Shown: one piece after another, positions 15,104-23,584 of the stretch
Layout of the letters: each line of letters opens with the position of its first letter
Numbering within the stretch: position 1 is the stretch's first letter
Origin: an uncultured Prevotella sp.
Lineage (GTDB): Bacteria > Bacteroidota > Bacteroidia > Bacteroidales > Bacteroidaceae
NCBI GenBank assembly: GCA_944319935.1
Contig: CALUFM010000015.1
Span: 1-53,288 of the forward strand
Direction of reading: 5' to 3'
Length of the DNA stretch: 53,288 bases
Program-made: the position numbers and the translations under genes
The notes under the pieces: generated by a model
The model's database searches: none
Told to the model about the DNA's origin: nothing
What the model saw: only the letters and a program-made list of their open reading frames with translations

Positions 15104-16183
15104 TCAAAAACCATACACCTCTTTCAGCTTCGCGCCAAGAGCATTGCCACGCAAATCTGTGGCTACGATTTTGCCCTCGCCGTCAAGCAGGATGTTGGCA
15201 GGTATGGCACTTATGCCGTAAATTGAGGCCGCGGCCGACTTCCACGCCTTCAAGTCGCTGATGTTAGGCCACTCCATGCCGATTTGCTTGATTGCGTTTT
15301 TCCATGCTTCAGCGTTGTTGTCAAACGAAACGCCAACAACCTCGAAGCCTTTCGCGTGATACTTCTTGTAGTTCGCCACCACATTCGGCATCTCCTGGCG
15401 GCACGGGCCGCACCAACTCGCCCAGAAGTCCACCAACACATAATTGCCCTTGCCGCACCATTCGCTCAGTCGGCGGGGCTTTCCCTCAGTGTCGTTCATC
15501 GTCAAGTCGGTGAACATCATGCCGGGTCTGCGTTTTTCAAGAGCCGCAAGATACGCCTTCACACGCGCCATTGCCGGATGGTTGTAGTAAGGAGCGGTCT
15601 CAGGCATGAGCTTTTTCAACTGGTCATAATCGTATGCCGGGTATATCTGGCTGAGATATACGGCAGGTATGAGGTTGTCTTTGTTCTCCTCAACAATCTT
15701 CAACTGGCGGTTCATAAAGTTGTCGTATGCGGCTTCATAAGCAGACTGCAGTTTTTTCAACTTTGCCTTTCCCGCCTTAGTGGTATCGCCGGCGGCAACC
15801 ATGTAGTCAGTCCTCGCCCTCATGTACGCATCTCCCAATGACGTAATCTCATTGTCGTAGCCATAAAGTTTCTTGTTCAACTCTGACCCGTCAAATGTCT
15901 TTGCTACCGTATTGACGTTGACAGGTATGCCGTCATTGAACATCGGAAAATAGTAATCGCCGATGCCAACCAGCATAATTGCGTCTTTCTGGCTCACGCC
16001 GTCAAGCACGAACTTTCCTCCTGTTACGGCCACACTGTCAAGCGGGGCGCGTTCAGTCATGACGCCCATATACACCATTTTCACATCAGAGGGCACAGTA
16101 CCCGTAATCTTGTATGCCGTCTCCTGCGCACTAAGCGGCAACAAACCGAACGCAAGGGCGGCAACAGTCAAAATCTTTTTCAT
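15104..16183 (-). CDS. TlpA-like thioredoxin-fold protein with DUF4369 N-terminal domain
   Basis: 359 residues from MKKILTVAAL (two codons longer if started at 16189). A signal peptide ends at LSAQE, so it is exported. Residues about 20-110 look like the DUF4369 beta-domain (YKITGTVPSDVKMVYMG...LDSVAVTGGKFVLDG), a helical linker follows, and the C-terminal about 140 residues are an AhpC/TSA-thioredoxin fold with WASWCGPCRQEMPN as the redox-active CxxC and a cis-Pro region at ISAIPANILLDGEGKI. Such proteins reduce disulfides or act in cytochrome maturation in the periplasm. Bacteroidetes carry many copies and the partner is unknown. Confidence 0.9.
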   Translation of the reverse strand: MKKILTVAALAFGLLPLSAQETAYKITGTVPSDVKMVYMGVMTERAPLDSVAVTGGKFVLDGVSQKDAIMLVGIGDYYFPMFNDGIPVNVNTVAKTFDGSELNKKLYGYDNEITSLGDAYMRARTDYMVAAGDTTKAGKAKLKKLQSAYEAAYDNFMNRQLKIVEENKDNLIPAVYLSQIYPAYDYDQLKKLMPETAPYYNHPAMARVKAYLAALEKRRPGMMFTDLTMNDTEGKPRRLSEWCGKGNYVLVDFWASWCGPCRQEMPNVVANYKKYHAKGFEVVGVSFDNNAEAWKNAIKQIGMEWPNISDLKAWKSAAASIYGISAIPANILLDGEGKIVATDLRGNALGAKLKEVYGF

Positions 16184-16214
16184 TGTCATTTTGATTATAG
16201 TTGATTGATTGACA

Positions 16215-16244
16215 CAAAGGTATCGTTAAAATCCAACAAGGCAA
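16215..16244 (-). promoter_or_regulatory. Promoter of the thioredoxin-like gene, TTG-N19-TACCTTTG
   Basis: On the minus strand TTG (16242-16244), 19 bases, TACCTTTG (16215-16222), about 30 bases upstream of the chosen start. Confidence 0.7.
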
Positions 16245-16407
16245 ACAAATTCATCCTAAATATCGAATTGTTGACGTTTTTTATATAAATGGAAACACAC
16301 AATATGCAAAATAAGTGAAAACAAGGACTGCCGTTGACAAAGTTGTTGATTTACCGGCATTTCACAATAAAATGACAAGGCCTCGCAATATTCTCGTTTT
16401 TAATTAT

Positions 16408-16415
16408 TATTTTTG
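16408..16415 (+). promoter_or_regulatory. -7 promoter box of glmS
   Basis: TATTTTTG at 16408-16415, 20 bases before the glmS ATG. No TTG at the usual spacing. Its position rules out the longer upstream start. Confidence 0.55.
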
Positions 16416-16434
16416 CACGGTAAATGTAAAGAAC

Positions 16435-18285
16435 ATGTGTGGAATAGTCGGATATATAGGCAATAAAGACGCCTACCCAATATTGATAGAAGGCCTGAAA
16501 CGCCTTGAATACCGCGGATATGACTCTGCTGGAGTTGCCCTAATCAACGGCGAGGGCACAATGAACATATACAAGGAGAAAGGCAAAGTGAGCAACCTTG
16601 AGGCCATAGCCTCGCAAAGGGACACATCGGGGACGATGGGCATTGCCCACACCAGATGGGCCACACACGGCGAACCGTCGGCTGTCAACGCCCACCCGCA
16701 TGTGTCGCAAAACGGGCGGCTGGCCTTGGTACACAACGGCATAATCGAGAACTATGCCAGCCTGAAAGAATATCTTACGGGCAAGGGCTATACGTTCAAA
16801 AGTTGCACTGACACCGAAGTGCTGGTGCAGTTGATACAGTTCATGCAAGACGAATACGGCAAAGACCTTGAAGGGGCAGTCATAATGGCACTACGCCGCG
16901 TTGTAGGGGCATACGCCATAGCCGTTATCGACAACGACTGTCCTGACAAGATTGTGGTGGCGAAGAAGAGCAGTCCGCTGGTAATAGGCATCGGTGAACG
17001 CAACAAAGAATTTTTCATCGCGTCTGACGCTCTCCCCATCGCACCGTACACCAACCACATGGTATACCTGAACGACAACGAAGTGGCTTTGCTGAGGCCT
17101 GACCACGACATTGAAATAAGAAACCTTGACAACAAGGAAATAAGCCACGAGGTAAAAGAAGTGGACGTGAACCTTGAAGCTTTGGAGAAAGGCGGATTCG
17201 ACCACTTCATGCTGAAGGAAATCTACGACCAGCCGCGTTGCATGGCCGACTGCATGAGAGGACGGTTGCTACTGAAAGAAAAGCGAATTGTACTCAGCAC
17301 GCTCAATCTCCACCGCGACGAACTCATCAACGCCAAAAGGTTCATCATCGTGGCTTGCGGCACGTCGTGGCATGCCGGCCTAATAGGCAAACAGCTCATA
17401 GAACAATGGGCTAAAGTACCGGTGGAAGTTGAATACGCCTCGGAATTCCGTTACCGCAACCCGGTAATACAACCAAATGATGTTGTCATCGCAATATCCC
17501 AAAGCGGCGAGACGGCCGACACTCTGGCGGCATTCCAATTGGCAAAGGAAAACAACGCCCTGTGCTTCGGCATCGTGAACGTTGTAGGTTCAAGCATAGC
17601 AAGAGCCTCAGACACGGGCATCTACATACACGTTGGCCCGGAAATAGGTGTCGCCTCGACAAAGGCTTTCACCGGGCAAGTGACCGTACTCACACTGTTT
17701 GCCCTCGCCCTTGCCCACGAGCGTAACACGATAACGCAAGAAGAATATGAAAACACAATAGAGGAACTCGGCAAAATACCCGACAAAATCAAGGCTGTGC
17801 TTGGGAACAATGCCAAGATAAAGGAAATAGCGCGGGCCCTGACATACGCAGAGAACGCACTATACATGGGGCGCGGCTTCAACTACCCCGTAGCCCTTGA
17901 AGGCGCGCTGAAGCTGAAAGAGATAAGCTACATACACGCCGAGGGCTATCCGGCAGCAGAAATGAAGCACGGCCCCATCGCACTGATTGACGAAGACATG
18001 CCCGTGATATTCGTCGCCACACACCACCAACTTTACAAAAAGATATTGAGCAACATCGAGGAAGTGAAAGCACGCAACGGGCGCATCGTAGCCGTTGTGA
18101 CCGAAGGCGACGAGGCCGTAAGCAACATCGCCGAGGCATCAATAGAAGTACCCCCCACCCTAGCCTCACTTGCCCCCCTGCTCTCGGTAATCCCCCTGCA
18201 ACTCATAGCCTACCACGTAGCCGTGGAAAAAGGGCTGAACGTTGACCAACCGAGGAACTTGGCAAAATCAGTAACGGTGGAATAA
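16435..18285 (+). CDS. glmS: Glutamine-fructose-6-phosphate aminotransferase (isomerizing)
   Basis: 616 residues from MCGIVGYIG; the Cys after the removed Met is the glutaminase nucleophile, which fixes the start (the open frame reaches back to 16315 but includes the promoter). The N-terminal class II amidotransferase domain shows RLEYRGYDSAGVA, HTRWATHGEPS and VHNGIIENY; two SIS sugar-isomerase domains follow, with CGTSWHAG, SQSGETADT and the C-terminal LAKSVTVE. The enzyme makes glucosamine-6-phosphate from fructose-6-phosphate and glutamine, the entry to peptidoglycan and LPS amino sugars. fmt follows 101 bases later on the same strand. Confidence 0.97.
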   Translation: MCGIVGYIGNKDAYPILIEGLKRLEYRGYDSAGVALINGEGTMNIYKEKGKVSNLEAIASQRDTSGTMGIAHTRWATHGEPSAVNAHPHVSQNGRLALVHNGIIENYASLKEYLTGKGYTFKSCTDTEVLVQLIQFMQDEYGKDLEGAVIMALRRVVGAYAIAVIDNDCPDKIVVAKKSSPLVIGIGERNKEFFIASDALPIAPYTNHMVYLNDNEVALLRPDHDIEIRNLDNKEISHEVKEVDVNLEALEKGGFDHFMLKEIYDQPRCMADCMRGRLLLKEKRIVLSTLNLHRDELINAKRFIIVACGTSWHAGLIGKQLIEQWAKVPVEVEYASEFRYRNPVIQPNDVVIAISQSGETADTLAAFQLAKENNALCFGIVNVVGSSIARASDTGIYIHVGPEIGVASTKAFTGQVTVLTLFALALAHERNTITQEEYENTIEELGKIPDKIKAVLGNNAKIKEIARALTYAENALYMGRGFNYPVALEGALKLKEISYIHAEGYPAAEMKHGPIALIDEDMPVIFVATHHQLYKKILSNIEEVKARNGRIVAVVTEGDEAVSNIAEASIEVPPTLASLAPLLSVIPLQLIAYHVAVEKGLNVDQPRNLAKSVTVE

Positions 18286-18386
18286 ACATAAAATAAGGTA
18301 AAAAAGCAAATAAGCGGGAATCGGCTCTAATGGTATCTATCAATACCGCTTTAACTACCCCAACCACTTTAACAATTTGCATTTTC

Positions 18387-19367
18387 ATGACTAAAAAAGA
18401 TTTAAGGATAATATTCATGGGCACGCCTGAATTCGCAGTCGAAACATTGCGCGCCCTTGTTGACGGCGGATACAATGTTGTAGCCGTAGTGACGCAGCCC
18501 GACAAGCCTGTAGGCCGGCATCAAGACACACTGCAACCATCGGCTATAAAACAATACGCCGTGTCAAAAGGACTGCCAGTATTGCAGCCTGTAAAAATGA
18601 AAGACCCGCAATTCGTGGATGAATTAAGAAGCTATAACGCCGACTTGCAAGTGGTGGTGGCATTCAGGATGCTGCCAGAAGTCGTGTGGGACATGCCACG
18701 TTTCGGGACATTCAACGTGCATGCCGCCCTGCTGCCGCAATACCGTGGAGCGGCACCCATCAACTGGGCCGTCATCAACGGAGAGAAACAAACCGGCGTG
18801 ACAACGTTTTTCCTTGACCACGACATCGATACTGGCCGCATTATCATGCAAGAGCCTTTCGAGATAAAAGACGAATACAACGTTGAAAACGTGTATGACG
18901 GACTGATGCGTCTCGGCGCAGACATCGCAATCAAGACGATAGACAAGATTATAGAGGGCGACGGACATGTAGACTCACTGCCACAAGAAGAAATGATGAA
19001 AGTAGGCGAAGAGCTGCACAACGCTCCAAAAATATTCAAGGAAACATGCACCATAAACTGGAACGATACGGCCGACAACGTACGCAACTTCATACGCGGG
19101 CTGTCCCCGTACCCTGGAGCTTGGACGAACATGGCCAATGCCGAAGGTAAAAACACGGTGTTGAAGGTCTTCAAGGCAACGCTGACAGCCATTCCGTGCA
19201 ACGGCAAGGCCGCAGGGACAACCATGATATACAGCGGCAAGCTGCTCGTGGCCACCGCCAACTGCTGGCTGCAACTTGACGAAATACAGGTCAGCGGAAA
19301 GAAACGCATGGACGCCCAAGCCTTTCTTAACGGCTTCAGGGACATAGAAAAATACTCGCTGCACTAA
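18387..19367 (+). CDS. fmt: Methionyl-tRNA formyltransferase
   Basis: 326 residues from MTKKDLRIIFMGTPEFA; the upstream in-frame start at 18330 adds residues unlike the family. Motifs: FMGTPEFAVETLRALV at the N-terminus, QPDKPVGR, and the folate/catalytic region HAALLPQYRGAAPINWAVINGE with the essential Asn-His-Asp type residues (FNVHAALLP, DHDIDTG). The C-terminal OB-like domain begins at about residue 210. It formylates initiator Met-tRNA using 10-formyl-tetrahydrofolate. Only 13 bases separate it from mnmA, so the two are probably one transcript. Confidence 0.96.
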   Translation: MTKKDLRIIFMGTPEFAVETLRALVDGGYNVVAVVTQPDKPVGRHQDTLQPSAIKQYAVSKGLPVLQPVKMKDPQFVDELRSYNADLQVVVAFRMLPEVVWDMPRFGTFNVHAALLPQYRGAAPINWAVINGEKQTGVTTFFLDHDIDTGRIIMQEPFEIKDEYNVENVYDGLMRLGADIAIKTIDKIIEGDGHVDSLPQEEMMKVGEELHNAPKIFKETCTINWNDTADNVRNFIRGLSPYPGAWTNMANAEGKNTVLKVFKATLTAIPCNGKAAGTTMIYSGKLLVATANCWLQLDEIQVSGKKRMDAQAFLNGFRDIEKYSLH

Positions 19368-19380
19368 ACATTATTGATTT

Positions 19381-20472
19381 ATGGATTACGAACAGCTAAA
19401 AGGCAAGCGCATCGCCGTACTCCTCTCAGGAGGGGTTGACAGCTCCGTTGTTGTCTATGAAATGGCACGCAATGGTTTCCACCCGGACTGCTTTTACATC
19501 AAGATAGGACCTGAGGAAAAGGAAGAATGGGACTGCTCAAGCGAAGAAGACCTTGAAATGGCCACTGCCGTAGCCGCAAAATACGGCTGCAAGCTTAGCG
19601 TCATAGACTGTCACAAGGAATACTGGGACAATGTCACACGCTACACCATGGACAAAGTGCGTTCTGGATTTACTCCAAACCCTGACGTGATGTGCAACAG
19701 GCTGATAAAATTCGGGGCATTCGACGAGAAAGCCGGCCATGACTATGACCTGATAGCGACAGGACACTACGCGCAAACGGAAATCATCGACGGCATGAAA
19801 TGGCTGACAACAAGCCCTGACCCAGTAAAAGACCAAACCGACTTCCTCGCCCAGATATACGACTGGCAACTGAAAAAAGCCATATTCCCGATAGGCGGAT
19901 ATATAAAAGAAGAGGTGCGCGCCATTGCCGAGCGCGAACATCTCATAAACGCAAAACGCAAGGACAGCCAAGGAATATGCTTCCTCGGCAAGATAAACTA
20001 CAATGACTACATCCGCCGTTACCTCGGCGAATGCCCGGGTGACGTACTCGAACTTGAGACAGGGCGCAAAATCGGACAACACAAAGGACTGTGGTTTCAC
20101 ACCATCGGGCAACGCCACGGCCTCGGCTTCGGCGGAGGACCATGGTACGCAGTGAAGAAAGACATGCAGGCCAACATCCTATACGTAAGCAAAGGCTACG
20201 AACCGCTGACGGCTTATAAACGAGACTTCGACATTCACGACTTCAACTATCTGACATGCGACCCTTGGGCTGAAACGCTGTCTGCACAAGTGACATTCAA
20301 GATACGGCATACGCCTGAATTCCACAACGCCAACATAAAACGCCATGCCGACGGCTCTTTCTCAATACATTCAGAGAAACTGATACAAGGTGTCGCGCCA
20401 GGACAATTCTGCACAATATATGACGAAAGCCACCACAGATGCTTTGGCAGCGGGGAGATATTCATCAGATAA
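19381..20472 (+). CDS. mnmA: tRNA-specific 2-thiouridylase MnmA
   Basis: 363 residues. The PP-loop ATP-binding motif VLLSGGVDSSVVVYEMA is at the N-terminus; the first catalytic Cys is in NPDVMCNRLIKFG near residue 104, and the second in SQGICFLGKINY near residue 200. TGHYAQ and GQRHGLG are further family markers. It puts sulfur on uridine 34 of Lys, Glu and Gln tRNAs. It forms a translation-related cluster with fmt and the downstream tRNA-Phe. Confidence 0.96.
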   Translation: MDYEQLKGKRIAVLLSGGVDSSVVVYEMARNGFHPDCFYIKIGPEEKEEWDCSSEEDLEMATAVAAKYGCKLSVIDCHKEYWDNVTRYTMDKVRSGFTPNPDVMCNRLIKFGAFDEKAGHDYDLIATGHYAQTEIIDGMKWLTTSPDPVKDQTDFLAQIYDWQLKKAIFPIGGYIKEEVRAIAEREHLINAKRKDSQGICFLGKINYNDYIRRYLGECPGDVLELETGRKIGQHKGLWFHTIGQRHGLGFGGGPWYAVKKDMQANILYVSKGYEPLTAYKRDFDIHDFNYLTCDPWAETLSAQVTFKIRHTPEFHNANIKRHADGSFSIHSEKLIQGVAPGQFCTIYDESHHRCFGSGEIFIR

Positions 20473-20618
20473 ACATCCAAGAAACGCATAAGCAAAATCT
20501 TTAAATCTCAGACACTCGGCACGCAAAGCTGAAACTCGGCAATATGAAACAAGGATTGCCTTGAAGTTAAAAAAAGCAAAAGACGCTCTTTTAATTCGTC
20601 TGACAAAATATTTTTCAT

Positions 20619-20626
20619 TACCTTTG
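20619..20626 (+). promoter_or_regulatory. -7 promoter box of tRNA-Phe
   Basis: TACCTTTG 21 bases before the tRNA 5' end. The -33 region lacks a clear TTG. Confidence 0.5.
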
Positions 20627-20647
20627 CACCCGCAAAACAAGACCAAT

Positions 20648-20720
20648 GGTGCCATAGCTCAGTTGGTAGAGCAAAGGACTGAAAATCCTTGTGTCCCCGG
20701 TTCGATTCCTGGTGGCACCA
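20648..20720 (+). tRNA. tRNA-Phe (GAA)
   Basis: 73 bases fold as a tRNA: acceptor stem GGTGCCA with TGGCACC, D-arm GCTC-AGTTGGTA-GAGC, anticodon stem AAGGA/TCCTT with loop CTGAAAA (anticodon GAA at 20681-20683), T-loop TTCGATT. The T-stem CCCGG/CCTGG has one C/T mismatch. The CCA end is not encoded after the discriminator A. A strong terminator follows 7 bases later, so it is a single-tRNA unit. Confidence 0.96.
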
Positions 20721-20727
20721 CTGCGAC

Positions 20728-20760
20728 AAAAGGGAGTTACCTGAAAAGTAACTCCCTTTT
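20728..20760 (+). terminator. Terminator of tRNA-Phe
   Basis: Perfect 13-base stem (20728-20740 with 20748-20760) and 7-base loop, with a T-rich 3' side. Confidence 0.85.
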
Positions 20761-20996
20761 ATTATTCAATAACTTGATTGGACAATATTTACCTCCAATC
20801 GGTCATTAGAATGCGATGTACAAACTTTGCTGTCAGCAGCATACCATTCGTCTTATTACATATTCTTGCCGCCATCTAATTTTCCGTTTTGCCTTGACGT
20901 GACTCATCATGCCTGTGACGACAATGGAGACTTTACCGCTGGCATGAACGGAAAAACGAGACGGAAGTCCAATGACCGGTTGGGGATAATGATACA
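20761..20996. other. Intergenic region without recognisable gene
   Basis: A short open frame (20827-21018, plus) has no protein-like features and runs through the next terminator. I see no other structure. Confidence 0.4.
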
Positions 20997-21040
20997 AAAA
21001 ACAGGCGGGTACACATAAAAATGCGCCCCCGCCTGTTTTT
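20997..21040. terminator. Terminator of the PorT-like gene
   Basis: A 13-base stem (20997-21009 with 21028-21040) with flanking A and T runs, so it could stop transcription both ways. It lies 15 bases after the stop of the minus-strand gene at 21056. Confidence 0.8.
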
Positions 21041-21055
21041 GTTGTTTATGTAAAA

Positions 21056-21808
21056 TCACCCTTCCCTGTTCTTTGTCTTGATGATGTCGAACAGATATGT
21101 GAGTTTGATGACGATGTTCCCGAAGTTGGATTTGCCGAAATAGTCTTTCTTTGAATCACCGTAGATGTTGCCAAGACCGTAATAATAGCGGGCTTCGAGC
21201 TGCAGGTGCCCCATACGGGGACGCGAATATTCAAGACCGAGGCCCGCGGCTATGCCGTAGTCAAACTTGTTTTCGACCGGCATGTCATATTGGGCGGTGA
21301 CGCTGTTTATACGGTCTGCGGTATTCGGCGCGTCGAGTGGGAAGTTGGCATCGGTACTCTCGCCGATGCAGAAACCTATCTGAGGGCCGGCCTGGAAGAA
21401 GAACTGGAAGCCCTTTTCCTCGCGTCCCCAACCAAGATGGGCGAATATCGGCACTTGGATGTAATTCATCGTCCGGCTGTACTGTTCCGGCAGACCCGTT
21501 GCAGGGTTTATTACGGGAGCGTCCTGCTGGTCGAGAATGTCCTCTTTCCATCCTATCTGGGCATAGTTGACCTCGGCCTGCACGGCGCATATCGTGTTAA
21601 AATATTTCTCACAGACATAGCGGAAGGTGACGCCGCCAGTGACGCCGCCGTGGAACGCCTGGTTTATCTTTGGGGTGAAACCTACGTTGCTAAGCACATA
21701 ACCGCCGTTGACGCCAATGCTCAGGTCGTTGCGATATTTGCCGACCTGTGCCTCGGCCGTGGCCGCAAGAATGAGTAGCAGGAAAAGAATTGGCTTTCGC
21801 AATGTCAT
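21056..21808 (-). CDS. PorT-like outer-membrane beta-barrel protein
   Basis: 250 residues. Signal peptide MTLRKPILFLLLILAATAEAQ, then a small barrel with repeated Gly/aromatic strands (DLSIGVNGGYVLSNVGF, HGGVTGGVTFRYV, GIAAGLGLEYSRPRMGHLQLEARYYYGLGNIYG) and a C-terminal strand IVIKLTYLF. It fits the porin-family/PorT proteins of Bacteroidales; PorT itself is needed for the type IX secretion system in Porphyromonas gingivalis. It is 6 bases after the LysM gene, so the two are one operon. Other small barrels share this look, so PorT identity is likely but not certain. Confidence 0.75.
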   Translation of the reverse strand: MTLRKPILFLLLILAATAEAQVGKYRNDLSIGVNGGYVLSNVGFTPKINQAFHGGVTGGVTFRYVCEKYFNTICAVQAEVNYAQIGWKEDILDQQDAPVINPATGLPEQYSRTMNYIQVPIFAHLGWGREEKGFQFFFQAGPQIGFCIGESTDANFPLDAPNTADRINSVTAQYDMPVENKFDYGIAAGLGLEYSRPRMGHLQLEARYYYGLGNIYGDSKKDYFGKSNFGNIVIKLTYLFDIIKTKNREG

Positions 21809-21814
21809 GTCTGG

Positions 21815-23152
21815 TCAGAAGCTGATTATTGATATTGACTTGTCTGGATTATAATGCACAAACTGCAGGGCTTGGTTGCGGTATCCGCCACCAGCCTTGG
21901 CGCGGGCGAAATGCAAAGGGGTCTGCAGGGCACGCTTGTCTTCAGCCTCGCCGGTAAAGTTTTTGCCTTGAGCATGCAAACCACGGAGGAAGAACATGCC
22001 CTGGTCGTAACCTGTTAGGGCGAAGCGCGGCAGGTAGTCCATCATGGGGCTGTTGAAAGCTGCGCGATATCGGCTCTCGAGAGCCCTGACGCGCGACGAG
22101 TACTCGTTATAATAGAAATTGGCCGGTATGTACGTGTCATACTTGCAGAAACGGTCGAGGTTGTACTTGACGTACATCAGCCACTCGGTATAGCCGAACA
22201 GCGAGACCTTCAGCGACGGATGACTGCCCGTAAGCTCGTCAAGGCGGGCCAAGGCTTGGTTAAGCTCCGGCGAGCGTGCCGTGTTGAGTACCACCATGTT
22301 CGGCTTCACCGCACTGAACGCTCCGGCGAATATGGCATCGCTTGATGTCAGGTTGGTAACGCTGCAACTGACGCCCTTGTCGGCCAGCTTCTTGCGCAAG
22401 GGGAAAGTGAACACGCCCTTGTCACTGGTCTTGTCGTTGCAGTCGATGACCACCACATTGTAGTCCTTGAAGCGGTATGCGAAATGGTCGGCCACGCGCC
22501 CGTAAAAATCCTCAGGCGACTGGTAAACCTGGAAGATGTTCGGGTTCGTGTCAACGTCCCCGCCTGTTATTGAGAACGGAATGACGAGCTTTATCCCGTT
22601 GTCCTTGACAAAGAACGACAGAGGCTTGACCTGCTTGGAATACAACGGGCCGAAGATGATGTCGCACTTGTCGATGCCGTCTTTCACCAAGGTTTGGTAA
22701 ATGTCGGCGTCTATCGGCACGTTCCACGCGCTGACAGCGATGGACAGCCCCTCTTTCTTCAGGTCTTCGCACGCCATCAACAACCCGCGGTAATACTCCA
22801 CCATGCGGCGGCCGTCGCCATCCACATTGTGCAACGGCAGCACAACGCCCACGCGCAACGCCCCGTCGTTGCCGGCAACGGCCTTTGGCTTGGCAGCAGC
22901 GGGAGCCTTGCTTCCTGAAGGATAAGGAATGAAGATATAGTCGCCTTTCTTCAATACGTATCCAGGCACGCTCATGTCAGGGTTTGCTTTCATTAGCTCA
23001 TCGACGGTAACGCCATACTGACGGGCGATGCCGTAGACGGTCTCACTTTTCTTCACCTTGTGCATCTCGCGCCAAGTCTTGTTTTGGGCCATGCCGCCCA
23101 AACACACAAGCAGCGTTGCGAGCAAAAACAAATATCTTGCAAAGTGTCTCAT
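21815..23152 (-). CDS. LysM domain protein with periplasmic-binding (PBP1-like) domain
   Basis: 445 residues. After a signal peptide ending GGMAQ, one LysM peptidoglycan-binding domain covers about residues 30-80 (HKVKKSETVYGIARQYGVTVDELMKANPD...LKKGDYIFIPYP). A short Ala/Lys linker leads to a type I periplasmic-binding fold (about residues 100-440: LRVGVVLPLHNVDGDGRRMVEYYRGLL, CDIIFGPLYSKQV, VVVIDCNDKTSDKG). It would sit in the periplasm, tethered to the wall, with a ligand-binding domain like amino-acid ABC receptors but with no transporter beside it. Operon partner of the PorT-like barrel, suggesting an envelope-assembly role. Confidence 0.85.
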   Translation of the reverse strand: MRHFARYLFLLATLLVCLGGMAQNKTWREMHKVKKSETVYGIARQYGVTVDELMKANPDMSVPGYVLKKGDYIFIPYPSGSKAPAAAKPKAVAGNDGALRVGVVLPLHNVDGDGRRMVEYYRGLLMACEDLKKEGLSIAVSAWNVPIDADIYQTLVKDGIDKCDIIFGPLYSKQVKPLSFFVKDNGIKLVIPFSITGGDVDTNPNIFQVYQSPEDFYGRVADHFAYRFKDYNVVVIDCNDKTSDKGVFTFPLRKKLADKGVSCSVTNLTSSDAIFAGAFSAVKPNMVVLNTARSPELNQALARLDELTGSHPSLKVSLFGYTEWLMYVKYNLDRFCKYDTYIPANFYYNEYSSRVRALESRYRAAFNSPMMDYLPRFALTGYDQGMFFLRGLHAQGKNFTGEAEDKRALQTPLHFARAKAGGGYRNQALQFVHYNPDKSISIISF

Positions 23153-23180
23153 CTCGATTGTCTGTTTTTAACTTATCGGG

Positions 23181-23211
23181 CGCAAAAATACAAAAAAAGA
23201 GCGGCTAAATC
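23181..23211 (-). promoter_or_regulatory. Promoter of the LysM-PorT operon, TTG-N20-TATTTTTG
   Basis: Minus strand TTG at 23209-23211, 20 bases, TATTTTTG at 23181-23188; 28 bases upstream of the LysM gene start. Confidence 0.75.
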
Positions 23212-23391
23212 AACTTTATTGCGTAATTTTGCACAATGTTCATGCCAATGAACGCGATTGGAACTTGTTTCCAAACCGCAAAGCGCAGCCCATCTTACGC
23301 AAAAGCAACGCCGGCGAACGCGGCAAGCGCAAGCCACCAAATGAACAGGCGCAAACCGCAAACGGCTATATAGCTGATAACCAGCATGTTA

Positions 23392-23479
23392 CCAAAAGGC
23401 CGTCTTTTGTCTGCCAAAACACGGCCTTTCACAACGCAAAAGAGCGTCTTTCACGGCGCGAAACACGGCCTTTGAGGCG
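23392..23479. repeat. 22-bp palindrome array D (4 units)
   Basis: Units at 23392-23413, 23414-23435, 23436-23457 and 23458-23479 in exact register; unit 1 has CAAAAGGC C GTCTTTTG. It is in the divergent region between the LysM operon and the CHU_C gene, 105 bases before the latter. The rest of 23212-23584 holds a plus-strand TAATTTTG box at 23224-23231 and no gene. Confidence 0.85.
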
Positions 23480-23584
23480 GCGCAAGCCAAATGCCGCAAA
23501 GACGCTTGACGAAAGCCGCCACACATCATAAACGCAAGCATGACGCAAGCACCTGTGAAACAAACATGTAAAAACAAGGCAAAT

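Noticed and set aside
20827..21018. 63-residue open frame after tRNA-Phe
   Set aside because: It runs through a strong terminator hairpin, has no protein-like pattern and no start signal.
23392..23479. Repeat arrays as CRISPR
   Set aside because: Units are contiguous at 22 bp with no unique spacers, arrays have only a few units, and no cas gene is present.
23540..23584. Longer start for the CHU_C protein
   Set aside because: The extra 15 residues are polar and basic and would bury the signal peptide.
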